NCBI RefSeq assembly: GCF_004786035.1 | Contig: NZ_CP035088.1 | Location: 5,530,001 to 5,594,000, forward strand | Direction of reading: 5' to 3' | DNA from: Pseudomonas viciae | GTDB taxonomy: Bacteria > Pseudomonadota > Gammaproteobacteria > Pseudomonadales > Pseudomonadaceae | DNA: 64,000 nucleotides | Shown here: positions 1-14,908 of the stretch, in pieces | Layout of the letters: every line of letters begins with the position of its first letter | Numbering within the stretch: position 1 is the first letter of the stretch | Notes under the pieces: model-generated | Seen by the model: the letters and a program-made list of their open reading frames with translations, nothing else | Told to the model about the DNA's origin: nothing | Databases searched by the model: none | Program-made: the position numbers and the translations under genes

Positions 1-688
1 AGCCAGTGCCCATCATCGCCATGCCCATTTCGCTCATGACAGTCCGTACGTCGGCAAAGTCGACGTTGATCATGCCCGGACGCTTGATGATGTCGGAGAT
101 ACCGCGAACGGCACCGGCCAGTACGTCATCGGCCTTGGCGAAAGCCGACAAGAGGCTTGCGTCTTTACCGAGGATAGTCAGCAGCTTCTCGTTAGGAATG
201 GTGATCAACGAGTCGACGCTTTCAGACAGCAGACGGATACCTTCGTCGGCGATCTGCATACGCTTGCGGCCTTCGAAAGGGAACGGACGAGTCACCACCG
301 CAACGGTGAGGATCCCCATTTCCTTGGCCACTTCGGCAATGATTGGCGCCGCACCGGTACCGGTACCGCCGCCCATGCCCGTGGTGATGAACACCATGTT
401 GGTGCCTTGCAGGACTTCAGCAATGCGCTCACGGTCTTCGAGAGCGGCCTGACGACCGACTTCAGGGTTGGCGCCGGCGCCCAGGCCTTTGGTTACGCCA
501 GTGCCCAATTGCAGGATGGTCCGCGCGCCGATGGATTTCAGCGCCTGGGCATCAGTGTTGGCGCAGATGAATTCAACGCCTTCAATGTTGCTCTTGACCA
601 TGTGGTTGACAGCGTTGCCGCCGCCACCGCCGACACCGATTACTTTAATAACCGGGCTAGCGGGGATGTTGTCTACGAGTTCGAACAT
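1..688 (-). CDS. ftsZ: Cell division protein FtsZ, N-terminal 229 residues (3' end beyond window)
   Basis: Tubulin-like GTPase that polymerises into the Z ring at mid-cell. The translation from ATG at 688 begins [20 protein letters not shown] and carries the glycine-rich nucleotide loop near residues 18-25 and the tubulin signature GGGTGTG at residues 106-112. The frame stays open to the window edge, so the C-terminal half of the GTPase, the linker and the FtsA/ZipA-binding tail are outside. A strong Shine-Dalgarno (AGGAGAGGG) lies just upstream. It is the last visible gene of the dcw cluster, 97 bp after ftsA. Identity is certain; only the truncation by the window limits the call. Confidence 0.98.
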   Translation of the reverse strand, partial: MFELVDNIPASPVIKVIGVGGGGGNAVNHMVKSNIEGVEFICANTDAQALKSIGARTILQLGTGVTKGLGAGANPEVGRQAALEDRERIAEVLQGTNMVFITTGMGGGTGTGAAPIIAEVAKEMGILTVAVVTRPFPFEGRKRMQIADEGIRLLSESVDSLITIPNEKLLTILGKDASLLSAFAKADDVLAGAVRGISDIIKRPGMINVDFADVRTVMSEMGMAMMGTG

Positions 689-745
689 TTTCCCTCTCCT
701 TTCATTCTCTAGTTTTTTCGCCTACTGCGTTTGTTGCGTCTTCCG

Positions 746-766
746 GCGCCAAGCTGGGCTTGGCGC
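746..766 (-). promoter_or_regulatory. Hairpin in the ftsA-ftsZ gap
   Basis: A perfect 8-bp inverted repeat (GCGCCAAG / CTTGGCGC, 5-nt loop) sits 20-40 nt after the ftsA stop and about 58 nt before the ftsZ start. No T-tract follows on the minus strand, so it is not a classic terminator. It could be an mRNA stabiliser or processing site that helps raise FtsZ over FtsA. The structure is seen; the function is inferred. Confidence 0.5.
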
Positions 767-785
767 TTGAAGCTTTAAACCGGTG

Positions 786-2045
786 TTAGAAGTTGCCTTT
801 GACCCAGGCCTGGAGCCGCTCGAACAGCGGAGCCTTCGGCTCGTCGCTGCTGTAGCTGTCGCGGCTGCCTATCCCTGAGAACGAAATTCCGTCGGACTGC
901 TTCTGCAGGCCGTACATCAACAGGCCCACGCCGGTGGAATAAATCGGGTTGCGGACCACGTCATCCAGGCCCTTGACGCCATGGGGCACGCCCAGGCGTA
1001 CCGGCATGTGGAAAATCTCTTCGGCCAGTTCCACCGCACCTTCCATCTTCGACGTACCGCCGGTCAGCACGATGCCGGCCGGGATCAGGTCTTCGTAGCC
1101 GCTGCGGCGCAGTTCGGCCTGGATCAGCGTGAACAGCTCGTCGTAACGCGGCTCGACCACTTCGGCCAGGGCCTGGCGGGACAGCTCGCGCGGTGGACGG
1201 TCGCCAACGCTTGGCACCTTGATGGTTTCACCGGCACCGGCCAGTTTCGCCAGGGCGCAGGCGTAGCGGATCTTGATTTCCTCGGCGTACTGGGTCGGCG
1301 TGCGCAGGGCCATGGCGATGTCGTTGGTCACCTGGTCACCGGCAATCGGGATCACCGCCGTATGACGAATGGCGCCCTCGGTGAAGATCGCGATGTCGGT
1401 GGTACCGCCGCCGATGTCCACCAGGCACACGCCCAGCTCCTTCTCGTCGTCGGTCAGCACCGAGTAGGCCGAGGCCAGTTGCTCGAGGATGATGTCGTCG
1501 ATTTCCAGGCCGCAGCGGCGCACGCATTTCTCGATGTTCTGCGCGGCATTCACTGCACAGGTGACCACGTGGACCTTGGCTTCCAGGCGGACGCCGGACA
1601 TGCCCAGGGGTTCACGCACGCCTTCCTGGTTATCGATCACATAATCCTGCGGCAGGGTGTGCAGCACCCGCTGGTCGGCCGGGATCGCCACGGCCTGGGC
1701 CGCGTCGAGTACGCGCTCGAGGTCGGCGGAGCTGACTTCGCGATCACGGATCGCCACGATGCCGTGGGAGTTCAGGCTGCGGATGTGATTGCCCGCCACG
1801 CCAACGAACGCCGAGTGGATCCGGCAACCGGCCATCAGCTGCGCCTCTTCGATGGCGCGCTGGATCGATTGCACGGTGGACTCGATGTTCACCACCACGC
1901 CTTTTTTCAAGCCACGGGACGGATGAGTACCGATCCCGACGATGACCAGCGTGCCGTCGTCCGCGACCTCGCCTACCAGCGCTACCACCTTGGAAGTGCC
2001 GATATCCAGACCGACGATCATTTTTCCGCTTTGCACGTTTGCCAT
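786..2045 (-). CDS. ftsA: Cell division protein FtsA
   Basis: Actin-like ATPase that tethers FtsZ filaments to the inner membrane and recruits later divisome proteins. The 419-residue product has the actin-fold phosphate-1 segment near its start (VGLDIGTSKV, residues 12-21), a second phosphate motif (LVDIGGGTTDIAIF, near 209-222), an adenosine-site segment (GIVLTGGTSKMEG) and a short amphipathic C-terminal end (LFERLQAWVKGNF) typical of the membrane-targeting helix. The length is normal for the family. It lies 14 bp after ftsQ and before ftsZ, the standard dcw order. Confidence 0.98.
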   Translation of the reverse strand: MANVQSGKMIVGLDIGTSKVVALVGEVADDGTLVIVGIGTHPSRGLKKGVVVNIESTVQSIQRAIEEAQLMAGCRIHSAFVGVAGNHIRSLNSHGIVAIRDREVSSADLERVLDAAQAVAIPADQRVLHTLPQDYVIDNQEGVREPLGMSGVRLEAKVHVVTCAVNAAQNIEKCVRRCGLEIDDIILEQLASAYSVLTDDEKELGVCLVDIGGGTTDIAIFTEGAIRHTAVIPIAGDQVTNDIAMALRTPTQYAEEIKIRYACALAKLAGAGETIKVPSVGDRPPRELSRQALAEVVEPRYDELFTLIQAELRRSGYEDLIPAGIVLTGGTSKMEGAVELAEEIFHMPVRLGVPHGVKGLDDVVRNPIYSTGVGLLMYGLQKQSDGISFSGIGSRDSYSSDEPKAPLFERLQAWVKGNF

Positions 2046-2059
2046 GGTCCTGCCTCTTC

Positions 2060-2926
2060 TTAATTCTTCGCGACGGCGGGTGCGGCCGTCGTCGGCGCTA
2101 CAGGTTCCCGCCAGCCAACAGCGAGGCCGTTGGCGTAGCGCAGATCGATGCGCGCAATGTTCGTAATCTGTTCTTTAAGCGTCTTGTCATAGATGGCGAT
2201 GAAGCGGCGCATCTTTTCCACCAGGTTGCCGCGACCGAGCAGCAGCTCGATGCCCGGGCCCGAGCTGCCCGCGCCAGTGGTCAGAAACCAGCTGCCGCGC
2301 TCACGCAATTCCAGGCGCGCGATGGAGAAGCCCAGTGGCCGCAACATCTGACTCAACACCTGGTACTGCTGCATCACTTGCTGCTGGGCCCGCTGTGGGC
2401 CGAACAGTTGTGGCAAATGTTCATAGTTGGCCAGTTCTCGCGGCGTAAACGCCTGGCCCTGGTTGTTCAACAGCGATTCGTCGCCCCAGCGGGCCACCGG
2501 CAGTTGTTCTTCCAGGCGAATGGAAATCTGGTCAGGCCATACCCGACGGACTTCTGCGTGAGCGATCCAGGGCATCTGCTCCAGCTCCGTGCGCATGCCC
2601 GCCAGGTCGATGGTGAAAAAGCTCGAGGCCACGAACGGGGCGATCCGCTGCTGCACCGCCTGCTGGCTGATGTAGCTCAGGTCACCCTGGACGTTGATCC
2701 GGGCAATCGGCCGGTCGGCGTAAGGCAGCAACCGCTGGGCACCTTCATACGTACCGAACCCCAACACCACCAGCAGCACCGGCCAGAACAGGCTCTTGAG
2801 AAAGCCAAAATTGGCTTTCGGCAGACGCGCCGACATCGGCTCCTTGGCCACCATTCGGCTGGCACCCCGCGGCACCGGCTTGCGACCGGGTGCGGATGGC
2901 TGATGACGAAGCGATGCGCCTTGCAT
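2060..2926 (-). CDS. ftsQ: Cell division protein FtsQ
   Basis: Bitopic inner-membrane divisome protein that links FtsA/FtsZ with the FtsB-FtsL complex. The 288-residue product has a basic cytoplasmic tail, one membrane segment at about residues 44-63 ([16 protein letters not shown] region), then a periplasmic POTRA domain ([20 protein letters not shown], about 76-140) and the FtsQ beta domain. It follows ddlB by 3 bp and precedes ftsA by 14 bp. A later in-frame Met (MSARLPK) could be an alternative start; the longer form was chosen because it begins right after ddlB. Confidence 0.95.
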   Translation of the reverse strand: MQGASLRHQPSAPGRKPVPRGASRMVAKEPMSARLPKANFGFLKSLFWPVLLVVLGFGTYEGAQRLLPYADRPIARINVQGDLSYISQQAVQQRIAPFVASSFFTIDLAGMRTELEQMPWIAHAEVRRVWPDQISIRLEEQLPVARWGDESLLNNQGQAFTPRELANYEHLPQLFGPQRAQQQVMQQYQVLSQMLRPLGFSIARLELRERGSWFLTTGAGSSGPGIELLLGRGNLVEKMRRFIAIYDKTLKEQITNIARIDLRYANGLAVGWREPVAPTTAAPAVAKN

Positions 2927-2929
2927 GGC

Positions 2930-5344
<2,415 letters not shown>

Positions 5345-5352
<8 letters not shown>

Positions 5353-6415
5353 GGGCCACCTCCAGGCAGGTATCGACCACTTGGGCCGTAGCATCGGGTT
5401 TGGCCAGGCGGCGGGCGGCACGGGCCATGTCTTCAAGTCGTTGCGGCTGCATCAAAACCTCTGTCAGGCGGGCGGCAAGATCCGCGGCGCCAGTCGTTCT
5501 TTGCGGCATCAGGAAGGCAGCGCCTTCACGGGCCAAATAATCGGCATTGCGGGTCTGGTGATCGTCGATGGCGTGGGGCAAAGGCACCAGCATCGAGGGC
5601 AGACCGGCGGCAGCCAGTTCGCTGATGGTCAGCGCGCCTGCGCGGCAAACCACCAGGTCGGCCCAGCCATAGGCTTGGGCCATGTCTTTGATGAAAGGCT
5701 GCACCTGCGCCTCGACGCCTGCGGCGCGATAGCGCTCGGCGGTCACTTCATCGTGATTTTTGCCGGCCTGATGGAACACTTCCGGTCGCAGTTCGGGGGC
5801 GACCTGCGACAAGGCTTCAGGCAGCAATTTGTTCAACGGCTCTGCCCCCAGGCTTCCGCCCAGGATCAGTAAGCGCGCCTTGCGTCCGGCCAGGGCCGGG
5901 CGCGGTGTATCGAGGAACAGCTCGGTACGCACCGGATTACCGGTGGTGCGACGGCTGCCCGACAGGGTAAAGGTGTCGGGAAAGGCTTCACAGACCCGGG
6001 CGGCCAACGGCACCAGTAACCGATTGGCGGTACCGGCCACGGCGTTTTGTTCGTGAACGATCACCGGCACACCGGCCAATTTCGCCGCAACACCGCCAGG
6101 ACCTGTCACATAACCGCCAAACCCCACCACGCATACCGGCTGCAAGCGGCGGATGATCGCCCGCGCCTGCCAGACCGACTTGAGCAGCATCAGCGGCGCC
6201 TTGAGCAACGACAATTTGCCCTTGCCCCGCAGGCCACTGGCGTCGATCCGGTGCAGCTCAAGGCCCGCACCCGGCACCAATTCGTTCTCGATACCCCGTG
6301 GCGTACCCAGCCAGTGCACGGTGTAACCGCGCGCCTGGAACTCCCGGGCACAGGCCAGCGCCGGGAACACATGCCCACCGGTACCGCCCGCCATGATCAG
6401 CACGTTAGCGCCCAT
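5345..6415 (-). CDS. murG: UDP-GlcNAc:lipid I N-acetylglucosaminyltransferase
   Basis: Peripheral inner-membrane GT28 glycosyltransferase that turns lipid I into lipid II. The 356-residue product begins [20 protein letters not shown], with the GGTGGH loop at residues 10-15, and later shows the second G-loop ([12 protein letters not shown]) and the UDP-GlcNAc site ([19 protein letters not shown]). The frame extends to 6520, but that part lies inside ftsW; the ATG at 6415 gives family length and overlaps the ftsW stop by 11 bp. Confidence 0.97.
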
Positions 6416-7622
6416 GAGTCGGCTCCTCGGCGAAGTCGCTCTCTTGGAACTCCATCTCTTCGCTGCCCAGATGGGTTCGACTCTCCCACTCGATGCGCAA
6501 CAACAAGCCGAGACAGGCACAGCAGATCACCAGAGAGCTGCCGCCATAACTGAGGAATGGCAGCGTCAGGCCTTTGGTCGGCAACAGGCCGACGTTCACA
6601 CCGATGTTGATCAGGAACTGACCGATCCACAGGAACGACAGGCCATACGCCACGTAGGCGGCAAAAAACTGCTTGGCCTTCTCGGCCCACAAACCGATGT
6701 ACATCCCGCGCACGCAGACAAATACGAACAGGGCAACGGTGCACAACGAGCCCACGACACCCAGTTCTTCGGCCAGGACCGAGAACACGAAGTCGGTGTG
6801 GGCCTCGGGCAGGTAGAACTGCTTCTGCACGCTGTTGCCCAGGCCTACGCCCAGCCATTCGCCACGACCGAAGGCGATCAGTGCCTGGGTCAATTGATAG
6901 CCAGAGCCGAACTGGTCGGCCCACGGGTCGGTAAAGGTGATCAGACGCGCCATCCGATAAGGTTGCGCCTGCACCAGCACCGTCACCGCGCCAACCGCCA
7001 GCGCCACCATCAGGGTGAAACGGAACAGGCCGACGCCACCGAGGAACAGCATCGCCGCCGCCGCGCCCATCATCACCACCGTGGCCCCGAAGTCCGGCTC
7101 CATCAGCAGCAGGCCTGCCATCGGCAGCAACACGATGAACGGCTTGAAGAAGCCCATCCAGCTTTCGCGCACTTCTTTCTGCCGGCGCACCAGGTAACCG
7201 GCAAGGTAGATCACCACAAAAACCTTGGCGATCTCCGAAGGCTGTACGTTGAAGAAACTGAAACCGATCCAACGCATCGAACCGTTGACCTCGCGGCCAA
7301 TGCCTGGCACCAGCACCATCACCAACAGGCCAAAGGCGCCGAGCAGCATCAGCCAGCCCAGGCGCTGCCAGGTGGCGATCGGCACCATCATGGTGACGAT
7401 GCACGCGCCCAAGCCGATCACCAGGTAAATCAGGTGGCGGATCATGTGATAAAGCGTGTTACCCGACTGCACGGCCGCCACTTCCGACGAGGCGGACGTG
7501 ATCATCACCAGGCCCAGGCCAAGCAATGCCAGGCAACCGGCAAGCATCGGGAAATCCAGGTCGATGCCACGCCCGGTGATCAGCGGCGACGGGTACGGCT
7601 TGATGATGTTCATCAGGCTCAT
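6405..7622 (-). CDS. ftsW: Septal peptidoglycan polymerase FtsW (SEDS family)
   Basis: Polytopic SEDS glycosyltransferase that polymerises lipid II at the septum together with FtsI. The 405-residue protein has about ten hydrophobic segments, starting with LAGCLALLGLGLVMITSAS, and the SEDS signature near the C-terminus (GVNVGLLPTKGLTLPFLSYG). It ends in an acidic cytoplasmic tail. It overlaps murD by 4 bp and murG by 11 bp. An alternative Met lies three codons in (MNIIKP). Confidence 0.96.
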   Translation of the reverse strand: MSLMNIIKPYPSPLITGRGIDLDFPMLAGCLALLGLGLVMITSASSEVAAVQSGNTLYHMIRHLIYLVIGLGACIVTMMVPIATWQRLGWLMLLGAFGLLVMVLVPGIGREVNGSMRWIGFSFFNVQPSEIAKVFVVIYLAGYLVRRQKEVRESWMGFFKPFIVLLPMAGLLLMEPDFGATVVMMGAAAAMLFLGGVGLFRFTLMVALAVGAVTVLVQAQPYRMARLITFTDPWADQFGSGYQLTQALIAFGRGEWLGVGLGNSVQKQFYLPEAHTDFVFSVLAEELGVVGSLCTVALFVFVCVRGMYIGLWAEKAKQFFAAYVAYGLSFLWIGQFLINIGVNVGLLPTKGLTLPFLSYGGSSLVICCACLGLLLRIEWESRTHLGSEEMEFQESDFAEEPTHGR

Positions 7623-8965
7623 GCCAAGTCCTCCGCGGCCCGGGCGAACAGCTGCCCGCGCTCTTCATAGTTCTTGAACATGTCGAAACTGGCGCAGGCC
7701 GGCGACAACAGGACCGCATCGCCCGGTTGAGCGAGGGCGCGGCATTGCTGCACCGCCTCATCCAGCGAACCGACGCGAACCAGCGGCACGGCGTCGCCAA
7801 GCGCCTGGGCGATCAATTCGCGGTCGCGGCCCATCAGCACCACGGCACGGCAGTTGGCCGCCACCGGATCACGCAGGTCCTTGAAGTCGGCACCCTTGCC
7901 GTCGCCACCGGCGATCAGCACCAGTTTGCCTTCGATGTCCGCCCCCAAGCCTTCGATGGCCGCCAGGGCGGCACCGACGTTGGTGGCTTTGGAATCGTTG
8001 TACCAGGCCACGCCATCGAGGTCGCGAACCCACTGGCAGCGGTGTTCGAGACCGGCAAACGTGCGCAGGGCCGAGAGCATGGCGTCGAACGGCAGGCCGA
8101 CCGCATGCCCCAGGGCCAAAGCGGCCAGGGCATTGGCCTGGTTGTGGGCACCACGGATCTTCAGCTCGCGTACCGGCATCAGGTTCTGGAATTCGAAGGC
8201 CAGGTATTTCTCGCCATTCTCTTCGCGCAGCCCGAAGCCTTTGAAATCCGGAACGCCCAGGCCGAAGGACCAGCATGGCAGGCCCTCGCCCAGCAGCGGA
8301 CGGGTCAACGCGTCCTGACGGTTGAACACCACTTGCCGCGCGCCACGGAAGATCCGGTGCTTGGCCAGGTGATAAGCCGGCAGGCCGCTGTAGCGGTCCA
8401 TGTGGTCTTCGCTGACGTTGAGCACGGTCGCCACTTCGGCGCCCAATTGATCGGTGGTTTCGAGCTGGAAGCTCGACAGTTCCATCACGTACAGCTCGAC
8501 GTCGTCACTGAGCAGGTCCAGCGCCGGAGTACCGAGGTTGCCACCCACCGCGACCCGCTTGCCGGCGGCCGCCGCCATCTCGCCTACCAGGGTGGTGACG
8601 GTGCTTTTCGCATTGGAGCCGCTGATGGCGATGATCGGTGCCTTGGCGTTACGGGCGAACAGCTCGATGTCACCGGACAGTTTTACACCACGGGCCGCCG
8701 CCGCTTGCAGGGCCGGAGTCGCCAAGGCCAGGCCAGGGCTCACGTAGAGCTCATCGGCGCGGCACAGGAATTCGACGTCCAGCTCGCCACAACGCACGTC
8801 CACCTGGGGATAGTCACGCCGCAGCGTGGCCAGCTCAGGCGGATTCTCCCGCGTATCAGCCACGGCAAAGGACACGCCCCGGTTCGCCAGGAAGCGAACC
8901 AGGGACATGCCGCTCTTGCCGAGGCCGACAACGATGCGGAAGTGGTCAGAAGCGATCAGGGACAC
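7619..8965 (-). CDS. murD: UDP-N-acetylmuramoyl-L-alanine--D-glutamate ligase
   Basis: Cytoplasmic Mur ligase that adds D-Glu to UDP-MurNAc-L-Ala. The 448-residue product has the N-terminal UDP-binding segment (FRIVVGLGKSGMS), the ATP loop SGSNAKSTVTT at about 115-125 (the usual GTNGK form is replaced by GSNAKS), the catalytic segment NVSEDHMDRY and the C-terminal DSKATN motif. It lies 5 bp after mraY and overlaps ftsW by 4 bp. Confidence 0.97.
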   Translation of the reverse strand: MSLIASDHFRIVVGLGKSGMSLVRFLANRGVSFAVADTRENPPELATLRRDYPQVDVRCGELDVEFLCRADELYVSPGLALATPALQAAAARGVKLSGDIELFARNAKAPIIAISGSNAKSTVTTLVGEMAAAAGKRVAVGGNLGTPALDLLSDDVELYVMELSSFQLETTDQLGAEVATVLNVSEDHMDRYSGLPAYHLAKHRIFRGARQVVFNRQDALTRPLLGEGLPCWSFGLGVPDFKGFGLREENGEKYLAFEFQNLMPVRELKIRGAHNQANALAALALGHAVGLPFDAMLSALRTFAGLEHRCQWVRDLDGVAWYNDSKATNVGAALAAIEGLGADIEGKLVLIAGGDGKGADFKDLRDPVAANCRAVVLMGRDRELIAQALGDAVPLVRVGSLDEAVQQCRALAQPGDAVLLSPACASFDMFKNYEERGQLFARAAEDLA

Positions 8966-8970
8966 TCGTT

Positions 8971-10053
8971 CTACCTCAGTTTCAGGGTGGCAAGGCCGAC
9001 CAGTACCAGAATCACCGTGATGATCCAGAAACGGACGATCACACGCGGCTCGGGCCAGCCCTTGAGTTCAAAGTGGTGGTGAATCGGCGCCATGCGGAAT
9101 ACGCGGCGGCCGGTCAATTTAAAGGAGGCAACCTGAATGACCACTGACAGGGTCTCCATCACGAACACACCGCCCATGATGAACAGGACGATTTCCTGGC
9201 GAACGATGACCGCGATGGTGCCCAGGGCCGCGCCCAGCGCCAGTGCGCCGACATCGCCCATGAAGACTTGTGCCGGGTAAGTGTTGAACCAGAGGAAACC
9301 CAGGCCGGCACCGATCAACGCACCGCAGAACACAATCAGCTCGCCCGCTCCTGGCACATAAGGAATCAGCAGGTATTCGGCGAATTTCACGTTACCCGAC
9401 AGGTAGCAGAAGATCCCCAGCGCGCCGCCCACCATCACCGTCGGCATGATCGCCAGGCCGTCGAGGCCATCGGTGAGGTTGACCGCGTTGCTCGAACCGA
9501 CGATCACCAGGTAGGTCAGCACGATGAAGCCGGCGCCCAACGGAATGCTGTAGTCCTTGAGCATCGGCAGGATCAGGGTGGTTTCCACCGGCGAGGCAGC
9601 CGTCATATAAAGGAAGATCGCCGCACCGAGGCCGAACACCGATTGCCAGAAATACTTCCAGCGACTTGGCAGCCCACGGGAGTTTTTCTCGATCACCTTG
9701 CGGTAGTCGTCGACCCAACCGATGGCACCGAACAGCAAGGTCACCAGCAGCACGACCCAGACGTAACGGTTCGCCAGGTCGGCCCAGAGCAAAGTACTGA
9801 TGCCGATGGACGACAGGATCAGTGCACCGCCCATGGTCGGAGTGCCGGATTTGGACAGGTGCGACTGCGGGCCGTCGTTACGCACCGACTGACCGATTTG
9901 CAGGTTCTGCAAAGTGCGAATCATCCACGGCCCCAGGAACAGCGACAACGACAGCGCGGTCAGCACACCCAGGATCCCGCGCAGGGTCAGGTACTGAAAG
10001 ACCGCGAAGCCTTTGTGGAACTGTTGCAGGTACTCCGCTAGCAGCAGCAGCAT
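8971..10053 (-). CDS. mraY: Phospho-N-acetylmuramoyl-pentapeptide transferase
   Basis: Integral membrane enzyme that transfers phospho-MurNAc-pentapeptide to undecaprenyl phosphate, making lipid I. The 360-residue protein starts [12 protein letters not shown] and has ten predicted membrane segments. The catalytic Asp motifs are GWVDDYRKV and [11 protein letters not shown], and the conserved [11 protein letters not shown] loop is near the C-terminus. The upstream in-frame Met at 10080 lies inside murF. The ATG at 10053 overlaps the murF stop by one base (TAATG), which suggests translational coupling. Confidence 0.97.
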   Translation of the reverse strand: MLLLLAEYLQQFHKGFAVFQYLTLRGILGVLTALSLSLFLGPWMIRTLQNLQIGQSVRNDGPQSHLSKSGTPTMGGALILSSIGISTLLWADLANRYVWVVLLVTLLFGAIGWVDDYRKVIEKNSRGLPSRWKYFWQSVFGLGAAIFLYMTAASPVETTLILPMLKDYSIPLGAGFIVLTYLVIVGSSNAVNLTDGLDGLAIMPTVMVGGALGIFCYLSGNVKFAEYLLIPYVPGAGELIVFCGALIGAGLGFLWFNTYPAQVFMGDVGALALGAALGTIAVIVRQEIVLFIMGGVFVMETLSVVIQVASFKLTGRRVFRMAPIHHHFELKGWPEPRVIVRFWIITVILVLVGLATLKLR

Positions 10054-11420
10054 TAATGTTTCTCCATACGGGTGCCGCACAAAGCCGCGACGATGTTTTC
10101 CATCGCTGCGCTGCGTGAGCCCTTGATCAATAAGGTGGTGTTCGGGTCCTGCTCAGCGCCGAGAGCCTGGATCAACTCGGCCTGAGTGGTGAAATGCCGT
10201 GCGTGTTCGCCAAACGCGGCGACTGCATGGGCCATCATCGGGCCAACGGCATACAGCGCATCGACCTTGCCGCGCGCATAGGCACCGACGTCGTGATGGC
10301 CCTGTTGCGCCCACTCGCCCAGCTCGCCGATATCCCCCAGCACCAGCACGGTACGACCGGAGAAACCGGCAAGGATATCCACCGCCGCACACATGGACGA
10401 CGGATTGGCGTTATAGGTGTCGTCGATCACGCGCATACCGTTGCTGGCCAGTTGCGCTACGGAGCGCCCCTTGACCGGCTGCACGGCGTTCAGGCCGGCG
10501 ACGATGCCCGGTAGCGACACGCCCAGCGCATGGCCGGCAGCCGCGGCGGCCAGGGCGTTGGCGACGTTATGGATGCCGAGCAGATTCAACTGGACCCGCT
10601 CCGCGCCATCCGGGCTGTGGAGGTTGAAGGCCGGGCACCCTCGGGCATCCCGGTCCAGGTCGCTGGCATAAAAATTCGCGGCGAGGTTGCTCAGGGCGAA
10701 GGTCAACACCTTGCGCTCGCCCGCCCGGGCTTTCCAGATTTCAAAAGCCTTGTCGTCGAGATTCAGCACGGCGACGCCATCGGCATCGAGCCCTTCGAGA
10801 ATCTCGCCCTTGGCCTCGACGATTTTTTCCGGGCCGCCGAACTCACCGACGTGGGCGGTCCCGGCATTGTTGAGGATCGCCACGTGGGGCTTGGTCATGC
10901 CCACGGTGTAGGCAATCTCGCCGAGCCGCGAAGCACCCAGTTCGATGACGGCGGCGCTGTGTTCTGGCGCCAGCTCCAGCAGCGTCAGCGGCACGCCGAG
11001 GTCGTTGTTCAGGTTGCCCCGGGTCGCCAGCACCGGGCCGCGGGTACGCAGGATGCTGGCAAGCATTTCCTTGACGGTGGTCTTGCCGCTGGAACCGGTA
11101 ATGGCCGCGACCGGGTTGCCATACGCCGCGCGGTTCAGCGCCCCCAGTTGGCCCAGGGCTTGGCGAGTGTCGCTGACCAGCAACTGCGGCAGCGTACTGT
11201 TGGTCACTTCCCGCTCGACCAATGCAGCAACGGCACCTTTGGCGGCGACTTCATTCAGGTAATCGTGGCCGTCGAAACGCGGCCCGGCCAGGGCGACGAA
11301 CAACTGCCCAGGGGCAATGGCCCGGCTGTCGATGCTGACGCCATCAAAGGTGGCATCCGCAGCAAGCAGGCGCGCATTCAGGGCGTTGGTCAGTTCGCTG
11401 AGTTTCAGGGCCTTAAGCAT
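10053..11420 (-). CDS. murF: UDP-MurNAc-tripeptide--D-Ala-D-Ala ligase
   Basis: Cytoplasmic Mur ligase that adds D-Ala-D-Ala to finish the UDP-MurNAc-pentapeptide. The 455-residue product shows [19 protein letters not shown] in the N-terminal domain, the ATP loop [12 protein letters not shown] near 107-118, and the C-terminal segment [13 protein letters not shown]. It overlaps murE by 8 bp and mraY by 1 bp. Confidence 0.97.
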   Translation of the reverse strand: MLKALKLSELTNALNARLLAADATFDGVSIDSRAIAPGQLFVALAGPRFDGHDYLNEVAAKGAVAALVEREVTNSTLPQLLVSDTRQALGQLGALNRAAYGNPVAAITGSSGKTTVKEMLASILRTRGPVLATRGNLNNDLGVPLTLLELAPEHSAAVIELGASRLGEIAYTVGMTKPHVAILNNAGTAHVGEFGGPEKIVEAKGEILEGLDADGVAVLNLDDKAFEIWKARAGERKVLTFALSNLAANFYASDLDRDARGCPAFNLHSPDGAERVQLNLLGIHNVANALAAAAAGHALGVSLPGIVAGLNAVQPVKGRSVAQLASNGMRVIDDTYNANPSSMCAAVDILAGFSGRTVLVLGDIGELGEWAQQGHHDVGAYARGKVDALYAVGPMMAHAVAAFGEHARHFTTQAELIQALGAEQDPNTTLLIKGSRSAAMENIVAALCGTRMEKH

Positions 11421-12875
11421 GGGCCACCTCCCACGCGGTCAAGGCATGATCGGCTTCCACCAGATCGGAGAACGCATGGCGCTCGCCGTTGATCTCCTGA
11501 TAATCCTCATGCCCCTTGCCGGCCAGGACGATGACGTCGTCCGCCGAAGCGCTGGCGATCAACTGAGCGATGGCCTGGCCGCGACCGGCCACGAACGTGA
11601 CGTTATCCACCGCCGAGAAACCGGCACGGATGTCGTCGAAAATCTGCAATGGGTCTTCGCTGCGCGGATTGTCGTCGGTAACCAGCACGCCATCGGCCAG
11701 CCGCTCTACCACCTCGGCCATCAGCGGACGCTTGCCGCGATCGCGATCACCGCCACAGCCGAACAGGCACAACAATTTGCCTTTGGCGTGAGGCCGCAGG
11801 GCCATCAAGACTTTTTCCAGGGCATCGGGGGTATGGGCATAGTCGACCACCACCAGCGGTTGCGTACCGCCACCCAAGCGCTGCATGCGACCGGCCGGGC
11901 CTTCGAGCTTCGGCAGGACCTTGAGAATTTCATCCAGCGCGTAGTCCAGGCCGAGCAAGGCGCCGATGGCGGCCAATACGTTGCTCAGGTTGAAGCGCCC
12001 CAGCAAGGTGCTGCGCAAGTGGTGTTCGCCCTGGGGCGTGACCAGCGTGGCGCGCACGCCTTCGTCATCGAACTGCGCCTGGCGTACATAAAGGTAGGCG
12101 CTGGCGTCTTCCAGGCTGTAGGTGATCAACCGCGACTCACGCTTGTCGGCGGCCAACTGCCGGCCAAACTCGTCATCGAGGTTGATGACCCGGCACTTCA
12201 AGTCATTCCAGGCAAACAGCTTGGCCTTGGCCTCACCATAGGCCTGCATGGTGCCGTGATAATCCAAGTGATCCCGGGACAGGTTGGTCAGCACCGCGAC
12301 GTCAAAGGCCAGCGCGGTCACACGACCCTGATCCAGGCCATGGGAAGAAACTTCCATCGCAACGGCCTTGGCACCGGCCTTCTTCAGGTCCGCCAGGGTC
12401 GCTTGCACGGCAATCGGGTTCGGCGTGGTGTGCAGGCCACTTTCCAGCGCCCCATGAAAGCCGTTGCCCAAGGTCCCGACGATGCCGCAATGCTGGCCGA
12501 GCAGGTCCAGCGCCTGGGCCACCAGTTGGGTCACGCTGGTCTTGCCGTTGGTGCCGGTCACGCCAATCAGGTTCAGGTGACGACTCGGGTCGCCATAGAA
12601 GCGTCCGGCGATGTCCGACAATTGTGCCGTCAGCCCCTTGACCGGAATCAGTGGGACATCAGTGATCGGCAGCACGGTTGCGCCTTGCACTTCATAAGCC
12701 ACGGCAGCCGCGCCGCGCTTCAAGGCGTCGGCAATATGGGAACGGCCATCGAACCGGGCGCCCGGCACCGCCAGGAACAGGTCCCCGGCACGTACATTGC
12801 GGCTATCCAGGGCCAGCTCGCGAATCAGTAGATCGTGGCCGGCGTGGGCGAAAATCTTGTTCAGGCTCAGGGACA

Positions 12876-12876
<1 letters not shown>
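11413..12876 (-). CDS. murE: UDP-MurNAc-L-Ala-D-Glu--meso-diaminopimelate ligase
   Basis: Mur ligase for the third stem residue. The 487-residue protein has the ATP loop TGTNGKTSVTQL at about 107-118 and the C-terminal DDNPRSEDP motif. The DNPR sequence is the known marker of meso-diaminopimelate, not lysine, specificity, in keeping with a Gram-negative cell. It overlaps ftsI by one base and murF by 8 bp. Confidence 0.97.

Positions 12877-14904
<2,028 letters not shown>

Positions 14905-14908
<4 letters not shown>

Noticed and set aside
7727-9082. 451-residue plus-strand frame opposite murD
   Set aside because: Shadow of murD for the same reasons.
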